Part shown: piece after piece, positions 27,863 to 36,982 of the stretch
How positions within the stretch are numbered: the stretch's first letter is position 1
Layout: every line of letters begins with the position of its first letter
Made by a program: the position numbers and the translations under genes
Assembly (NCBI RefSeq): GCF_016863295.1
Contig: NZ_BOOP01000009.1
Location: 124,001 to 188,000, forward strand
Length of the DNA: 64,000 nt
Source of the DNA: Planotetraspora phitsanulokensis
GTDB lineage: Bacteria > Actinomycetota > Actinomycetes > Streptosporangiales > Streptosporangiaceae
Direction of reading: 5' to 3'
Notes under the pieces: model-generated
Databases searched by the model: none
The model's input: the letters and a program-made list of their open reading frames with translations, nothing else
What the model was told of the DNA's origin: nothing

Positions 27863-29791
27863 ATGACCACTGCTCCCGCCGCCCCGCCCGCGTCCCGCGC
27901 CGAACGCGCCCTCGACGCCGCCCGCGACCACCTGCTCGGCCTCCAGTCGCCGGAGGGATGGTGGAAGGGCGAGCTGCAGACGAACGTGACCATGGACGCC
28001 GAGGACCTGCTGCTGCGCCACTTCCTCGGCGTCCGCACGGAGGAGGACACCGCCGAGGCGGCCCGCTGGATCCGGTCCCAGCAGCGGGACGACGGCACGT
28101 GGGCCAACTTCCACGGCGGTCCGGGCGACCTGTCCACCACCATCGAGGCCTACGCCGCCCTGCGCCTGGCGGGCGACCCCGCCGACGCGCGGCACATGAA
28201 GACCGCCGCCGAGTTCGTACGGCAGGCGGGCGGGATCGAGCACAGCCGGGTCTTCACCCGCATCTGGCTGGCGACGGCCGGGCAGTGGCCGTGGGACGAC
28301 CTTCCGGTCCTTCCCCCGGAGCTGATGTTCCTGCCCTCCTGGTTCCCCCTGAACGTCTACGACTGGGCGTGCTGGGCCCGGCAGACCATCGTGCCGCTGA
28401 CGATCGTGAGCGCGCGCCGCCCGGTCAGGCCGCTCCCGATCGACCTCGCCGAGCTGCGCACCGGCCGTCCCGCGCCGCGGCGGCCCCGTGCCGGCTGGGA
28501 CGCCGTGTTCACCGTGCTCGACGGGGTCCTGCACCGCTACCAGCGGCGGCCGATTCCGGGGCTGCGCCAGGCGGCGATCCGGCGGGCCGCCGACTGGATC
28601 GTGGCGAGACAGGAGCTCGACGGGTCGTGGGGCGGGATCCAGCCACCCTGGGTCTACTCGCTGATGGCCCTCGACCTGTGCGGCTACGGGCTCGACCATC
28701 CGGTGATGGCGACAGGCCTCAGGGGACTCGACCGCTTCACGATCCGCGACGAGACCGGCCGCAGGCTCGAGGCCTGCCAGTCGCCGGTGTGGGACACCGC
28801 GCTCGCGATGAACGCCCTGCTCGACGCCGGGTTGCCCGGCGACCATCCCGCCCTGTCCAGCGGCGCCGACTGGCTGCTCGCCGAGGAGGTCAGGGGGCCC
28901 GGCGACTGGGCGGTCCGCAGGCCGTCGCTCGCGCCCGGCGGCTGGGCGTTCGAGTTCGACAACGACGGCTACCCGGACACCGACGACACGGCCGAGGTCA
29001 TCCTCGCGCTGCGCCGGACGGATCATCCGGACGCCCGCCCGGCCATCGACCGGGGCATGCGGTGGATGGCGGGCATGGCGTCCAGGGACGGCGGGTTCGC
29101 CGCCTTCGACGCCGACAACACCCGCGAGCTGTGCACACGGCTGCCCTTCTGCGACTTCGGCGCCGTCATCGACCCCCCGTCGGCCGACGTCACGGCCCAC
29201 GTCGTGGAGGCGCTGGCGGCGGAGGGCCGCGCCGAGTCGGCCGTCGCACGCCGGGCCGTCCTGTGGTTGCTGAAGGCGCAGGAGCGGGACGGGTCGTGGT
29301 TCGGCCGCTGGGGCGCCAACCATGTCTACGGCACCGGCGCCGTGCTGCCCGCCCTCGTCGCCGGAGGCGTACGGCCGGACGCGACCTGTGTACGGCGGGC
29401 GGTCGCGTGGCTGGAACGCCACCAGAACGGCGACGGCGGATGGGGCGAGGACCTGCGCTCCTACGACGACCCCGCCTGGATCGGGCGCGGTGCGTCGACG
29501 CCCTCCCAGACGGCGTGGGCCCTGATCGGCCTGCTGGCCGCGGGCGAGTCCGGACCCGCGGTGGACCGGGGCGTGGCGTGGCTGGTGGACAACCAGCGTT
29601 CCGACGGCACCTGGGACGAGGACTTCTTCACCGGGACGGGCTTCCCCGGCGACTTCTACATCAACTACCACCTCTACCGGCTCGTCTTCCCGGTCAGCGC
29701 GCTCGGGCGCTACCTGCGCCTCCAGAACGGCGAACAGGGGGGCCACGACGAAGGCCGGGACGGCGGGCTGGTGCGGGTGAGAACGTCATGA
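27863..29791 (+). CDS. shc: Squalene-hopene cyclase
   Basis: 642 residues, normal length for the family. It cyclises squalene to hopene/hopanol on the membrane. The catalytic DTDD motif (YPDTDDTAEV) is at residues 372-375. Six or more QW repeats are visible, for example LGLQSPEGWWKGEL, ARQELDGSWGG, LKAQERDGSWFGRWG, LERHQNGDGGWGED and VDNQRSDGTWDEDFFTGTGFPGDFYINYHLYR. The last block with FPGDFYINYHLYR is characteristic. Starts one base after the polyprenyl synthase stop and overlaps hpnG by ATGA. Confidence 0.97.
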   Translation: MTTAPAAPPASRAERALDAARDHLLGLQSPEGWWKGELQTNVTMDAEDLLLRHFLGVRTEEDTAEAARWIRSQQRDDGTWANFHGGPGDLSTTIEAYAALRLAGDPADARHMKTAAEFVRQAGGIEHSRVFTRIWLATAGQWPWDDLPVLPPELMFLPSWFPLNVYDWACWARQTIVPLTIVSARRPVRPLPIDLAELRTGRPAPRRPRAGWDAVFTVLDGVLHRYQRRPIPGLRQAAIRRAADWIVARQELDGSWGGIQPPWVYSLMALDLCGYGLDHPVMATGLRGLDRFTIRDETGRRLEACQSPVWDTALAMNALLDAGLPGDHPALSSGADWLLAEEVRGPGDWAVRRPSLAPGGWAFEFDNDGYPDTDDTAEVILALRRTDHPDARPAIDRGMRWMAGMASRDGGFAAFDADNTRELCTRLPFCDFGAVIDPPSADVTAHVVEALAAEGRAESAVARRAVLWLLKAQERDGSWFGRWGANHVYGTGAVLPALVAGGVRPDATCVRRAVAWLERHQNGDGGWGEDLRSYDDPAWIGRGASTPSQTAWALIGLLAAGESGPAVDRGVAWLVDNQRSDGTWDEDFFTGTGFPGDFYINYHLYRLVFPVSALGRYLRLQNGEQGGHDEGRDGGLVRVRTS

Positions 29792-30696
29792 CCGGACCGC
29801 TCGTCTGCGTCGCGCTGGGGATCGAGGCCCGGGCGGTCCGCGGCGGCCTGCCCGACGGCCGCGGCGAAGTGCTCAGGCTCGGGATGGGCCCCCGCCGCGC
29901 GGCACGGGCCGCCGCCGGGCTGCCGCCCGGAGTCCCCCTGGCCGTCACCGGCTTCGCCGGCGCCCTCGACGACGAGCTTCGCCCGGGCGAGGTGCTCGTG
30001 GCGAGCGAGGTCCGATACGACGGGCAGGTGTGGCCCTGTCCGTCCGCTCCGCTCATCGCCGGGGACCTGGCCCGCGCGGGCCTGGCCGTACAGACCGGCC
30101 CCGTCGTCACGACGCGGCACATCGTCACGGGCAGAGTGCGCGAGGAGCCCGACGCGGGTCCCGGGGACGGACGGGCGCGCGCGGCCGACATGGAGAGCGG
30201 CCCGGTGGCCGCCGCCCGCGCCGGTCTGCCGTTCGCGGTGGTGCGAGTGATCGTCGACACCCCGTCGAGGCCCCTGCTCCGCCCCGCGACCATCGGCCGC
30301 GGCCTGGCCGCCCGTCGTGTCCTGACGCGGCTCGCCCCCGTCCTGGCGCGCTGGTCCGCGGCCACGGGCGCGCGGCACGTGCTCCTCGGCGCTCCCGCGG
30401 ATGAGGTGAACGGCGGCGCTCGCTCCACGCCTGACCTCACCCTCGTGGTCAGGCCGGACGCCAGTCCGCCACATCCCCTGCGGTCCGAAGCACCCGAGCC
30501 CGGTGGCCTGCGCGCGGTCGGCGCGCCGGAGGACGTCCCGCTCGGCTGGCTCGCGGGCGCCCGGACGATCCGGCTGGCAGGCGGGCCGCCCGCGCTCGTG
30601 CGCGCCGTCCTCACGGCGTTGGAAGGACTCGGCCCGCTCACGGTCGAGAGGCGGCGGGCGGAGACGACCGTCCTACCCGAGGAGGCCTGGCCCTGA
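29788..30696 (+). CDS. hpnG: HpnG adenosylhopane nucleosidase/phosphorylase fused to an IspH-like C-terminal domain
   Basis: 302 residues, two parts. Residues 1-200 are the nucleoside phosphorylase fold of HpnG: VCVALGIEARAVR, LGMGPRRAARAA, VTGFAGALDDELRPGEVLVASEV, RARAADMESGPVAAARAGLPFAVVRVIVDT. HpnG removes adenine from adenosylhopane. Residues 212-302 look like the last domain of IspH (HMBPP reductase): TPDLTLVVRPDASPPHPLRSEA, VPLGWLAGARTIRLAGGPPALVRAVLTAL, ending TTVLPEEAW. IspH's iron-sulfur cysteines and the SxNS substrate motif are absent, so no reductase activity is expected. ATGA overlap with shc, TGATG overlap with hpnH. Confidence 0.85.
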   Translation: MTGPLVCVALGIEARAVRGGLPDGRGEVLRLGMGPRRAARAAAGLPPGVPLAVTGFAGALDDELRPGEVLVASEVRYDGQVWPCPSAPLIAGDLARAGLAVQTGPVVTTRHIVTGRVREEPDAGPGDGRARAADMESGPVAAARAGLPFAVVRVIVDTPSRPLLRPATIGRGLAARRVLTRLAPVLARWSAATGARHVLLGAPADEVNGGARSTPDLTLVVRPDASPPHPLRSEAPEPGGLRAVGAPEDVPLGWLAGARTIRLAGGPPALVRAVLTALEGLGPLTVERRRAETTVLPEEAWP

Positions 30697-31700
30697 TGCC
30701 CATGCCGATCCGTCAGAGCCTGCGCGTCAGCGCCTACATCCTGAGCCAGAAGCTGCGCGGACGCCGGAGGTTCCCGCTGCTGGTCGAGCTCGAGCCGCTG
30801 TTCGCCTGCAACCTCTCCTGCGCGGGCTGCGGCAAGATCCAGCATCCCGCCGACGTGCTGAAGCAGCGCATGCCGGTCGAGCAGGCGGTCGCCGCCATCG
30901 AGGAGTGCGGCGCGCCCATGGTGTCGATCGCGGGCGGCGAGCCGCTCATGCACCCCCAGATCGGGGAGCTCGTGGACGAGCTGGTCGACCGGAAGAAGTA
31001 CGTGTACCTCTGCACCAACGCGCTGCTGATCCCCAAGAAGATCGACCAGTTCACGCCGTCGGAGTACTTCGCGTGGACGGTGCACATCGACGGGCTGCGC
31101 GAGCGGCACGACGCGTCCGTCTGCAAGGAGGGCGTGTTCGACGAGGCCGTCGCGGCCGTGCGCGAATGCCAGCGCCGCGGGTTCCGGGTCACCACGAACA
31201 CGACGTTCTTCAACACCGACAGCCCGCGGACCATCGTCGACGTGCTCGACTACCTCAACGACGACCTGCACGTCGACCAGATGATGATCTCGCCGGGCTA
31301 CGCCTACGAGAAGGCTCCCGACCAGGACTGCTTCCTCGGCGTGCGCGAGACCAGGGAGTTGTTCCGCAAGGCGTTCGCCGACGGCAACCGGCGCAGGTGG
31401 CGGTTCAACCACACGCCGTTGTTCCTCGACTTCCTCGAGGGCAAGACCGACTTCCCCTGTACGGCGTGGGCCATCCCGTCCTACTCGCTGTTCGGCTGGC
31501 AGCGGCCCTGCTACCTCATGTCGGACGGTTACACCCAGACCTATCGTGAGCTGGTCGACGAGACCGACTGGGAAGCCTACGGCCGGGGCCGCGACGCCCG
31601 CTGCGCGAACTGCATGGCGCACTGCGGCTACGAACCCACGGCGGTCTTCGCCACGCTGGGCTCGCTCAAGGAGTCGATTCGGGCGCTTCGCGGCGACTGA
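30696..31700 (+). CDS. hpnH: Adenosyl-hopene transferase HpnH (radical SAM)
   Basis: 334 residues. Radical SAM cluster motif FACNLSCAGCGKIQHP at about 36-51 (CxxxCxxC), glycine-rich SAM contact VSIAGGEPLMHP, and a C-terminal Cys set CARCANCMAHCGYEP-like region (RDARCANCMAHCGYE) that may bind a second cluster or structure the end. HpnH adds 5'-deoxyadenosyl to hopene, starting side-chain extension to bacteriohopanetetrol. ATG 30696 shares a base with hpnG's stop. Last gene of the operon; its 3' end overlaps the convergent SDR gene by 35 bases. Confidence 0.95.
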   Translation: MPMPIRQSLRVSAYILSQKLRGRRRFPLLVELEPLFACNLSCAGCGKIQHPADVLKQRMPVEQAVAAIEECGAPMVSIAGGEPLMHPQIGELVDELVDRKKYVYLCTNALLIPKKIDQFTPSEYFAWTVHIDGLRERHDASVCKEGVFDEAVAAVRECQRRGFRVTTNTTFFNTDSPRTIVDVLDYLNDDLHVDQMMISPGYAYEKAPDQDCFLGVRETRELFRKAFADGNRRRWRFNHTPLFLDFLEGKTDFPCTAWAIPSYSLFGWQRPCYLMSDGYTQTYRELVDETDWEAYGRGRDARCANCMAHCGYEPTAVFATLGSLKESIRALRGD

Positions 31701-32478
31701 CCGGCCGTCCCGGCATCGCCGTCCGCGCCGCGAGCGCCCGGAAGGGCCCGGGCGAGGCCCCCCGCAGCCGGGCGGGCAGGCGGAGCCAGCCGGGGACGTA
31801 GCATTCGGCCCGGCCGCGCTCCACCGCCGTGACGACCGCGCGTGCGACCCGTTCCGGCGGGATCGGCGCGGGGCGGCGCCGTCCGTACGGCACGCCCCGC
31901 CGGGCGAAGAACGGCGTGTCCACCACCCCGGGCACCACCACCGTCACCCCGATCCGCGGCGCCGGGTCCCCGGCGCGGGAGGCCCCGAGGCCGCGCAGTT
32001 CGTACCGGAGAGCCTCGGCGAAGGCCATGAGCCCGGCCTTCGTCGCGGAGTACACCGCCTCCTCGGCCACGCCCACCGCTCCGGCGATCGAGGCGACGAA
32101 GACGAGATGCCCGCGGCCGCGTTCGATCATGGCGGGCAGCAGCAGGCGGGTCAGGTGGACCGGCGCCGTCAGGTTGACGCCGACGAGGCGCTCGACCGCC
32201 TCTTCCGGCATCCGCGTGAACGGCCCGCACCACCCCTCCCCCGCGTTGCTCACCAGCACGTCGACCGGACCGGCTGCCGCGGCGAGGCGGGCCGCGCCGT
32301 CCGGAAGATCGGCCACGACGACCTCCCCGCCCGTGCGTACCGCGACCTCGGCGAGCCTGTCACCGTCGCGGCCGGCCAGAACGAGGCGGGCGCGCCGACC
32401 GGCCAGGGCCAGGGCGGTCGCCGCGCCGATGCCCGACGACGCGCCCGTGACGAGCACCCGTGCTCCCGCGAGTCCCAT
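31666..32478 (-). CDS. Short-chain dehydrogenase/reductase
   Basis: 270 residues, classical SDR. Cofactor motif VLVTGASSGIGAATALAL at the N-terminus, VSNAGEG, catalytic Ser in VFVASIAGAVG, YSATK (Tyr-Lys). An Arg-rich LVLAGRDGDRL after the second strand suggests NADP preference. It is oriented against the hopanoid operon and overlaps hpnH by 35 bases, so it is not part of that transcript. Substrate unknown; lipid-type ketones or aldehydes are common for this subtype. Confidence 0.87.
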   Translation of the reverse strand: MGLAGARVLVTGASSGIGAATALALAGRRARLVLAGRDGDRLAEVAVRTGGEVVVADLPDGAARLAAAAGPVDVLVSNAGEGWCGPFTRMPEEAVERLVGVNLTAPVHLTRLLLPAMIERGRGHLVFVASIAGAVGVAEEAVYSATKAGLMAFAEALRYELRGLGASRAGDPAPRIGVTVVVPGVVDTPFFARRGVPYGRRRPAPIPPERVARAVVTAVERGRAECYVPGWLRLPARLRGASPGPFRALAARTAMPGRPVSRREAPESTP

Positions 32479-32538
32479 GTGCGCTCCCCCGGTTCTCCTC
32501 GGCGGACTCCTGCACAGGGTCTACCCTCATGCCGCCGG

Positions 32539-33360
32539 TCAGCCCTTGATCGCCCCCACCAGGCCGTTGACGAAGTAGCGCTGGAGGAAGAGGAACAACA
32601 CGATGACCGGGATCACGATGATCAGCGAGGCGGCCATCACCTCGTTGTACCGGGGCACCTCGCTGGAGATCAGGGACTCCAGGCCCAGCGGCAGGGTGTA
32701 GCGCGACGGATCGGAGATCGACACCCGGGTCAGGACGTACTCGTTCCACGTCGGCACCGCCGTGAGGACGGCGACCGTCACGTGGGCGGGCCTGGCCAGC
32801 GGCAGGTAGACCGACCAGAAGATGCGCGGCTCGCTCGCGCCGTCCGAGCGTGCCGCCTCGTGCATCTCCCTGGGGACGGAGCCGTAGGCGTTGGTGAGCA
32901 GGAGCACCGTCAGCGGCGCGGTGCCGTTCACGAAGGGCAGCACGAGACCGATGTGCGTGCCGAGCACTCCGAGCTGCTTCTCCAGGATCACCACCGGCAG
33001 CAGCATGGTGATGCCCGGCACGAACAGCAGCGCCACGAAGAACCAGAAGAGGATCCGCCGCCCGGGGAAGTCGAGCACGGCGAACGCGTAGGACGCCAGG
33101 CTGTAGACCACCAGCACGCCGATCACGGTCAGCCCGGTGACCTTCAGGCTGTTGAGGAAGTAGTCGAAGAAGTGCAGCCGTCCCCAGGTCTGCGTGAGCG
33201 TGTCGAGGGTGAAGGCGCGGGGCAGGAACCCGCCCTCGAGGATCTCGGTCCTGCCCTTGAAGGCGCCCGAGACCATCCACAGGAAGGGATACAGGCTGAT
33301 CAGCGCGTACACGAACAGGGCGGCGAAGACGACCGCCCGGACCACGCGCCGCCCGATCAC
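32539..33360 (-). CDS. Sugar ABC transporter permease, MalG-type (CUT1)
   Basis: 273 residues, six helices. The EAA loop is HEAARSDGASEPRIFWSVYLPLARPA, the binding site for the shared ATPase. The N-terminal ALISLYPFLWMVSGAFKG and C-terminal LFLFLQRYFVNGLVGAIKG are typical MalG/LacG ends. GTG 33360 overlaps the previous permease stop by 4 bases (GTGA), so the two subunits are co-translated. No ATPase gene is in the locus; such systems usually share an MsiK-type ATPase encoded elsewhere. Confidence 0.93.
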   Translation of the reverse strand: MIGRRVVRAVVFAALFVYALISLYPFLWMVSGAFKGRTEILEGGFLPRAFTLDTLTQTWGRLHFFDYFLNSLKVTGLTVIGVLVVYSLASYAFAVLDFPGRRILFWFFVALLFVPGITMLLPVVILEKQLGVLGTHIGLVLPFVNGTAPLTVLLLTNAYGSVPREMHEAARSDGASEPRIFWSVYLPLARPAHVTVAVLTAVPTWNEYVLTRVSISDPSRYTLPLGLESLISSEVPRYNEVMAASLIIVIPVIVLFLFLQRYFVNGLVGAIKG

Positions 33361-34322
33361 TGGACCCTCCGCAACATGCGGGCGTTCACCAGGGTCAGGA
33401 GCACGGCCCCGGCGAACAGCAGCCAGCCGAGGGCGCTGGCCAGGCCCAGGGTCTGGGCCAGCCCCTTGAAGAACGACAGCCGGTAGGCCATCAGCGCCAG
33501 CACGTCGGTGTGCCCGCCCGGTCCGCCCCGCGTCATGACGAGGAAGATCTGGAAACCGTGCAGCGTGTCGCGCACGCCGAGCAGGACGATGGCGGCGGTG
33601 ATGGGCCGCATCAGGGGCCAGATCACCCGGCGCAGGACGTGGCGGGGGGCGGCGCCGTCGATCTGCGCGGCCTCGAACAGGTGGGGGTCGACCGCCTGGA
33701 GCCCGCTCAGGTAGAGCAGCGTCGCCACCGGGACGCTCGACCAGACCAGGATCAGGATCAGGGTGGGCAGGGCGGTGCTCGGGTTGCCGAGGAACCCCTG
33801 CGGCTGGGAGAGGGTGCCGAGACCGAGGGAGCGCAGGAGCGTGTTGATCGCGCCGTCGGGCTCGAGCACGTACCGCCACGCGAAGTAGATCGCGACGCCG
33901 GTGGTGACGTAGGGCAGGAAGTAGACCGAGCGCAGCAGCCCGCGCAGTCGCCGGATCGAGTTGAGTGCGACGGCGAGCGGCAGCGAGATGACCACGGTGA
34001 GCAGCGGAACGGCGATCATGACCTGCAGGGTGTTCCACCCGGCCCGGCGGAGCTCGGGGGCCAGCACCGGGTCGGCGTAGAGCAGGTCGAGGTAGTTCTG
34101 GATCCCGACCCAGTTCCATGTCGGCGTGAAGCCGTTCCACTTGGCGAAGCTGAGGGCCAGGCCGCTGCCGATCGTGTAGACCCCCATGACCGCGAACAGC
34201 GCGACCGCGGGGAACACGAAGGCCCATCCGGTCAGCCAGCCCGGCCAGCGGCGGGGGGACCGCCCCCGGGACGGCTCACCGCGGAGCCGTCCCGGAGGGT
34301 CCTGCACGGAGAGCGTGCTCAC
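33357..34322 (-). CDS. Sugar ABC transporter permease, MalF-type (CUT1)
   Basis: 321 residues, six helices, with a short cytoplasmic N-terminus rich in Arg/Pro. EAA loop: EAAQIDGAAPRHVLRRVIWPLMRP. Other family blocks: WTGWAFVFPAVALFAVMGVYTIGSGLALSFAKWNGF-like start (GWLTGWAFVFP), and FLVMTRGGPGGHTDVLALMAYRLSF. GTG 34322 overlaps the lipoprotein gene stop (GTGA). Forms the membrane channel with the downstream MalG-type subunit. Confidence 0.93.
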   Translation of the reverse strand: MSTLSVQDPPGRLRGEPSRGRSPRRWPGWLTGWAFVFPAVALFAVMGVYTIGSGLALSFAKWNGFTPTWNWVGIQNYLDLLYADPVLAPELRRAGWNTLQVMIAVPLLTVVISLPLAVALNSIRRLRGLLRSVYFLPYVTTGVAIYFAWRYVLEPDGAINTLLRSLGLGTLSQPQGFLGNPSTALPTLILILVWSSVPVATLLYLSGLQAVDPHLFEAAQIDGAAPRHVLRRVIWPLMRPITAAIVLLGVRDTLHGFQIFLVMTRGGPGGHTDVLALMAYRLSFFKGLAQTLGLASALGWLLFAGAVLLTLVNARMLRRVQ

Positions 34323-35701
34323 TCCGTGGCCTTCCACATGGAACCCATGATCTTGTCGAGCTCGGTTCCGGCCTGCTGCGGCGACACCTCCTGGAGCGGC
34401 GTCAGCCTGACCATCAGGTCGCCAGGCTTGACCTGGTCGTAGTCCGAGGGGAAGAAGCTGACGTCGGCGGCGTCGTAGGCGCTCTCCGGCGGGCCGGTGA
34501 AGTACTTCTGCAGCGCGGCGAGGTCGGCGCCGAGCAGCGACTCGGCGCCGGCGCCGAGATCGGTCGCTGGCAGGTCGAGGGACTCCTTGGCGACGGCGCC
34601 CGCGCCCTTGGGCGAGGTGAGCCAGTCGATCCACTTGACCGCGGCCGCGCGGTTCTTCGTGGTGGCCGTGACCCCGAGCCCCGTAAGGGCCAGCGGGGAC
34701 ATCGAGATCTCCTTGTTCGCGCCGTCGGCCGACGGCGGGATGGGGAAGGTGAGCACCTTGTCGGGCGACATGCCGTTCTGCGCGAGGAACGCCAGGGTGA
34801 AGGTGCCGCCGACGTCGAACGCCGACTTGCCCTGGGCGAAGGCGATGTCCGCCTCGTCGATGCCGAGCGTGGTGCTCCCCGGCATCCAGTACGGCGTCAG
34901 CCTGCTGTAGACGTCGAGGGTCTTGACCCCGTCAGGGGAGGCGAAGCCCTGCGCGGCGCCCTTGGCGAACAAGGCCTGGAAGCGGTCCTTGCCCAGGTAG
35001 GCGTGCGCGAGCGGCTGGTAGATCCAGTTGTAGCCGGTCTGGCTCACCTTCAGCCCGAGGGACAGGCCGCCCTGCTGGGAGTCCTTGCCGGTGGTGGCCT
35101 TCAGGGCGTCGAGGAACTCCTCCCAGGTCTTCGGCGGCGTGTTCGGATCGAGGCCGGCCGCCTTCAGCTTGTCCTTGTTGGCGTAGACGATGCCGAACGC
35201 CCCCGCGGTGAAGCCCACGCTGAAGCGCTGGCCCGCCTTGGTGCTCTTGAACGGCGAGTCGTTGGCCGCGTCGTCGATCCGCTGCTGGGTCATCACCCCG
35301 CTCTCCTGGGTGGTGGGCAGCAGCCGCTGCTTCCACGCGCCGGTGACGTCGCCCTGCAGGTCCTGCAGCAGGCCCGAGGCGCCCATCTCGAGGTCCTCGC
35401 CGCCCGCGTGCATCTCGAGCACGTCGGGCAGGCCGCCCGTCTGCGCCGCGCTCTGCACCTTGCTGACGAACACGTCGTCCGGGGTGACCGCCTCCACGCT
35501 GACGGTGATGCCGGTCTCGCTCTTGAACTGGGCGGCGACCTTGTTGAGCGCGTCGGCGTGGGACTTCTTGAACGTCCACATCGTCAGCGTCTGCTCGCCG
35601 CCCTGCTGCTGCTCGCCCGCCCCGCCCCCGCAGCCCGCCACGACCACTCCGACGACGAGCGCCGCGGCCGCGCCGAGCGCCCGCTTCCGCACTGAACTCA
35701 T
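34319..35701 (-). CDS. Sugar-binding lipoprotein of the ABC transporter (CUT1)
   Basis: 460 residues. Signal peptide with lipobox VVAGC (Cys at about 24) and a Gly/Gln-rich spacer. Family 1 extracellular solute-binding fold: LTMWTFKKSHADALNKVAAQFKSETGITV, LPDVLEMHAGGED, PPKTWEEFLDALKATTG, and IAFAQGKSAFDVGGTFTLAFL. It captures an oligosaccharide, probably the product of the adjacent GH99 enzyme, and delivers it to the two permeases. It lies 27 bases downstream of the GH99 gene in the same operon. Confidence 0.93.
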   Translation of the reverse strand: MSSVRKRALGAAAALVVGVVVAGCGGGAGEQQQGGEQTLTMWTFKKSHADALNKVAAQFKSETGITVSVEAVTPDDVFVSKVQSAAQTGGLPDVLEMHAGGEDLEMGASGLLQDLQGDVTGAWKQRLLPTTQESGVMTQQRIDDAANDSPFKSTKAGQRFSVGFTAGAFGIVYANKDKLKAAGLDPNTPPKTWEEFLDALKATTGKDSQQGGLSLGLKVSQTGYNWIYQPLAHAYLGKDRFQALFAKGAAQGFASPDGVKTLDVYSRLTPYWMPGSTTLGIDEADIAFAQGKSAFDVGGTFTLAFLAQNGMSPDKVLTFPIPPSADGANKEISMSPLALTGLGVTATTKNRAAAVKWIDWLTSPKGAGAVAKESLDLPATDLGAGAESLLGADLAALQKYFTGPPESAYDAADVSFFPSDYDQVKPGDLMVRLTPLQEVSPQQAGTELDKIMGSMWKATE

Positions 35702-35728
35702 GTCGTGTCTCCTTCTGCTCGCGTACGG

Positions 35729-36796
35729 CTAGCGCCGCTTCTCGAACGCCTTGACCCAGTACTTCGTCCGATCGAGATAGGCCGTCTCGGCCGCCTTGCC
35801 CTGCTTGCCGTACGCGCCGGCGAAGGTCTGGTAGCCGAAGCCCGCCGGCGGCTTGCTGGAGGCGGGCTCGATGGAGCTGCCCTCGTGCCACTCGTTGAAC
35901 GAGGTGACCGACACCCACGTGGGGTCGCCGCCGATCACGGGGTCGAGGGCGTTGGACCACTCCTTGTCGTAGGTGGCGCCGCCGTCACGGCCGAGCGTGG
36001 GCGTGGTGTTGCCCGGCACGGCGCGGTCGTCGACGTATCCGGGGGCGACCGAGGGCGCCCAGATCAGGCCGTGCTCCTTGGCGTAGGCGCCGGCCTCCTT
36101 CCAGCCGGGGGCCGTGGCGCCTGCGATGCCGTCGTAGGTGTACATGCCGGAGAAGTGCGCGATCTTGGAGGTGTCCGTCGTCTGCGCCAGGATCACGTTG
36201 TCCCGGTTGACCTGGTCGAGAGCCGTCCAGTCGGCGATCTGCAGGCTCCAGAAGATGTAGAAGACCGGGCGCCTTCCCTGGTCGGGGGCGCGGAAGTAGG
36301 CCGGGTGGGAGCCGTAGGTCTCGTTGAGGTACGCGATGTCGGCGACGACCGACTCGGCGGTGCGGCCTTCGTACGGCTCGATGTGCCAGGCCACCTTGAC
36401 TCCCCGCTTGGCGGCGGCGTCGAGCACTCCCTCGGCCATGCGGTCCTCGTAGCTGCCTCGGCCCCACCAGCTGTAGACGATGACGCCCGCGCCGCTGCGC
36501 TGGATCCACTTCATGTGCTGGGCGACCGCGCCGCTGACGTCGCCGGAGTCGTAGGCGCCGAGCTTCGGGTAGAGGTCGGCGCCGACGTCGGCGGGAGGGG
36601 TGTGGCCGCCCTGCTGCCAGTGCCGCCATTCCCCGCCGATCTCGGGGTTGCCGTACCACGGGTAGTAGAAGAGCTGGACCTTGGTCGAGAGCTTCGCGGC
36701 CTCGGCCGCCGGCACGGGCTGCGCCCACAGAGCGCAGAGGACCATCACGAGCATCGCGACGATCACGGGGTTTCGACGTTTTGCACGGGCTGACAT
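35729..36796 (-). CDS. GH99-like endo-alpha-1,2-mannosidase/mannanase (exported)
   Basis: 355 residues with a Sec signal peptide (hydrophobic 11-26, cleavage near AEAAK). GH99 features: LFYYPWYGNPEIGGEWRHW near the start, VIVYSWWGRGSYED, AWHIEPYEGR at 136-145, and SFNEWHEGSSIEP, where Glu302 and Glu305 match the two catalytic carboxylates of GH99 spaced by three. The family cuts alpha-1,2-mannosyl linkages inside mannans or glucosylated mannosides, retaining configuration. First gene of the transporter operon, which supports outside cutting followed by import. Its substrate (fungal or yeast mannan) is inference. Confidence 0.85.
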   Translation of the reverse strand: MSARAKRRNPVIVAMLVMVLCALWAQPVPAAEAAKLSTKVQLFYYPWYGNPEIGGEWRHWQQGGHTPPADVGADLYPKLGAYDSGDVSGAVAQHMKWIQRSGAGVIVYSWWGRGSYEDRMAEGVLDAAAKRGVKVAWHIEPYEGRTAESVVADIAYLNETYGSHPAYFRAPDQGRRPVFYIFWSLQIADWTALDQVNRDNVILAQTTDTSKIAHFSGMYTYDGIAGATAPGWKEAGAYAKEHGLIWAPSVAPGYVDDRAVPGNTTPTLGRDGGATYDKEWSNALDPVIGGDPTWVSVTSFNEWHEGSSIEPASSKPPAGFGYQTFAGAYGKQGKAAETAYLDRTKYWVKAFEKRR

Positions 36797-36892
36797 CGGC
36801 GTCCTTTCGTCACTGGCCTGGGGGGTAGATCACACGTGCCGGCGGGACGCGGAAGGCACCGGCCTGGCCCTTCTACCGGGCTGGTTCTTCGC

Positions 36893-36906
36893 GCAAATCG
36901 TTAAGA
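36893..36906. promoter_or_regulatory. Candidate LacI-type half-operator upstream of the GH99 operon
   Basis: GCAAATCGTT at 36893-36902 is identical to the minus-strand half of the site at 39721-39730, 97 bases before the GH99 start. The other half (AAGA) is degenerate. Likely bound by the LacI part of the TetR-LacI fusion; inferred. Confidence 0.5.
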
Positions 36907-36982
36907 TTGATCCCGAAATCTACACGCAACACAGGGCCTGTCAAGAGTCCCTGTGCGCTCCAGGCGGGACGCCGCGGGCGTC

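Noticed and set aside
27842-29746. 634-codon minus-strand frame opposite shc
   Set aside because: Shadow of squalene-hopene cyclase; low-complexity Arg/Gly/Val product without motifs.
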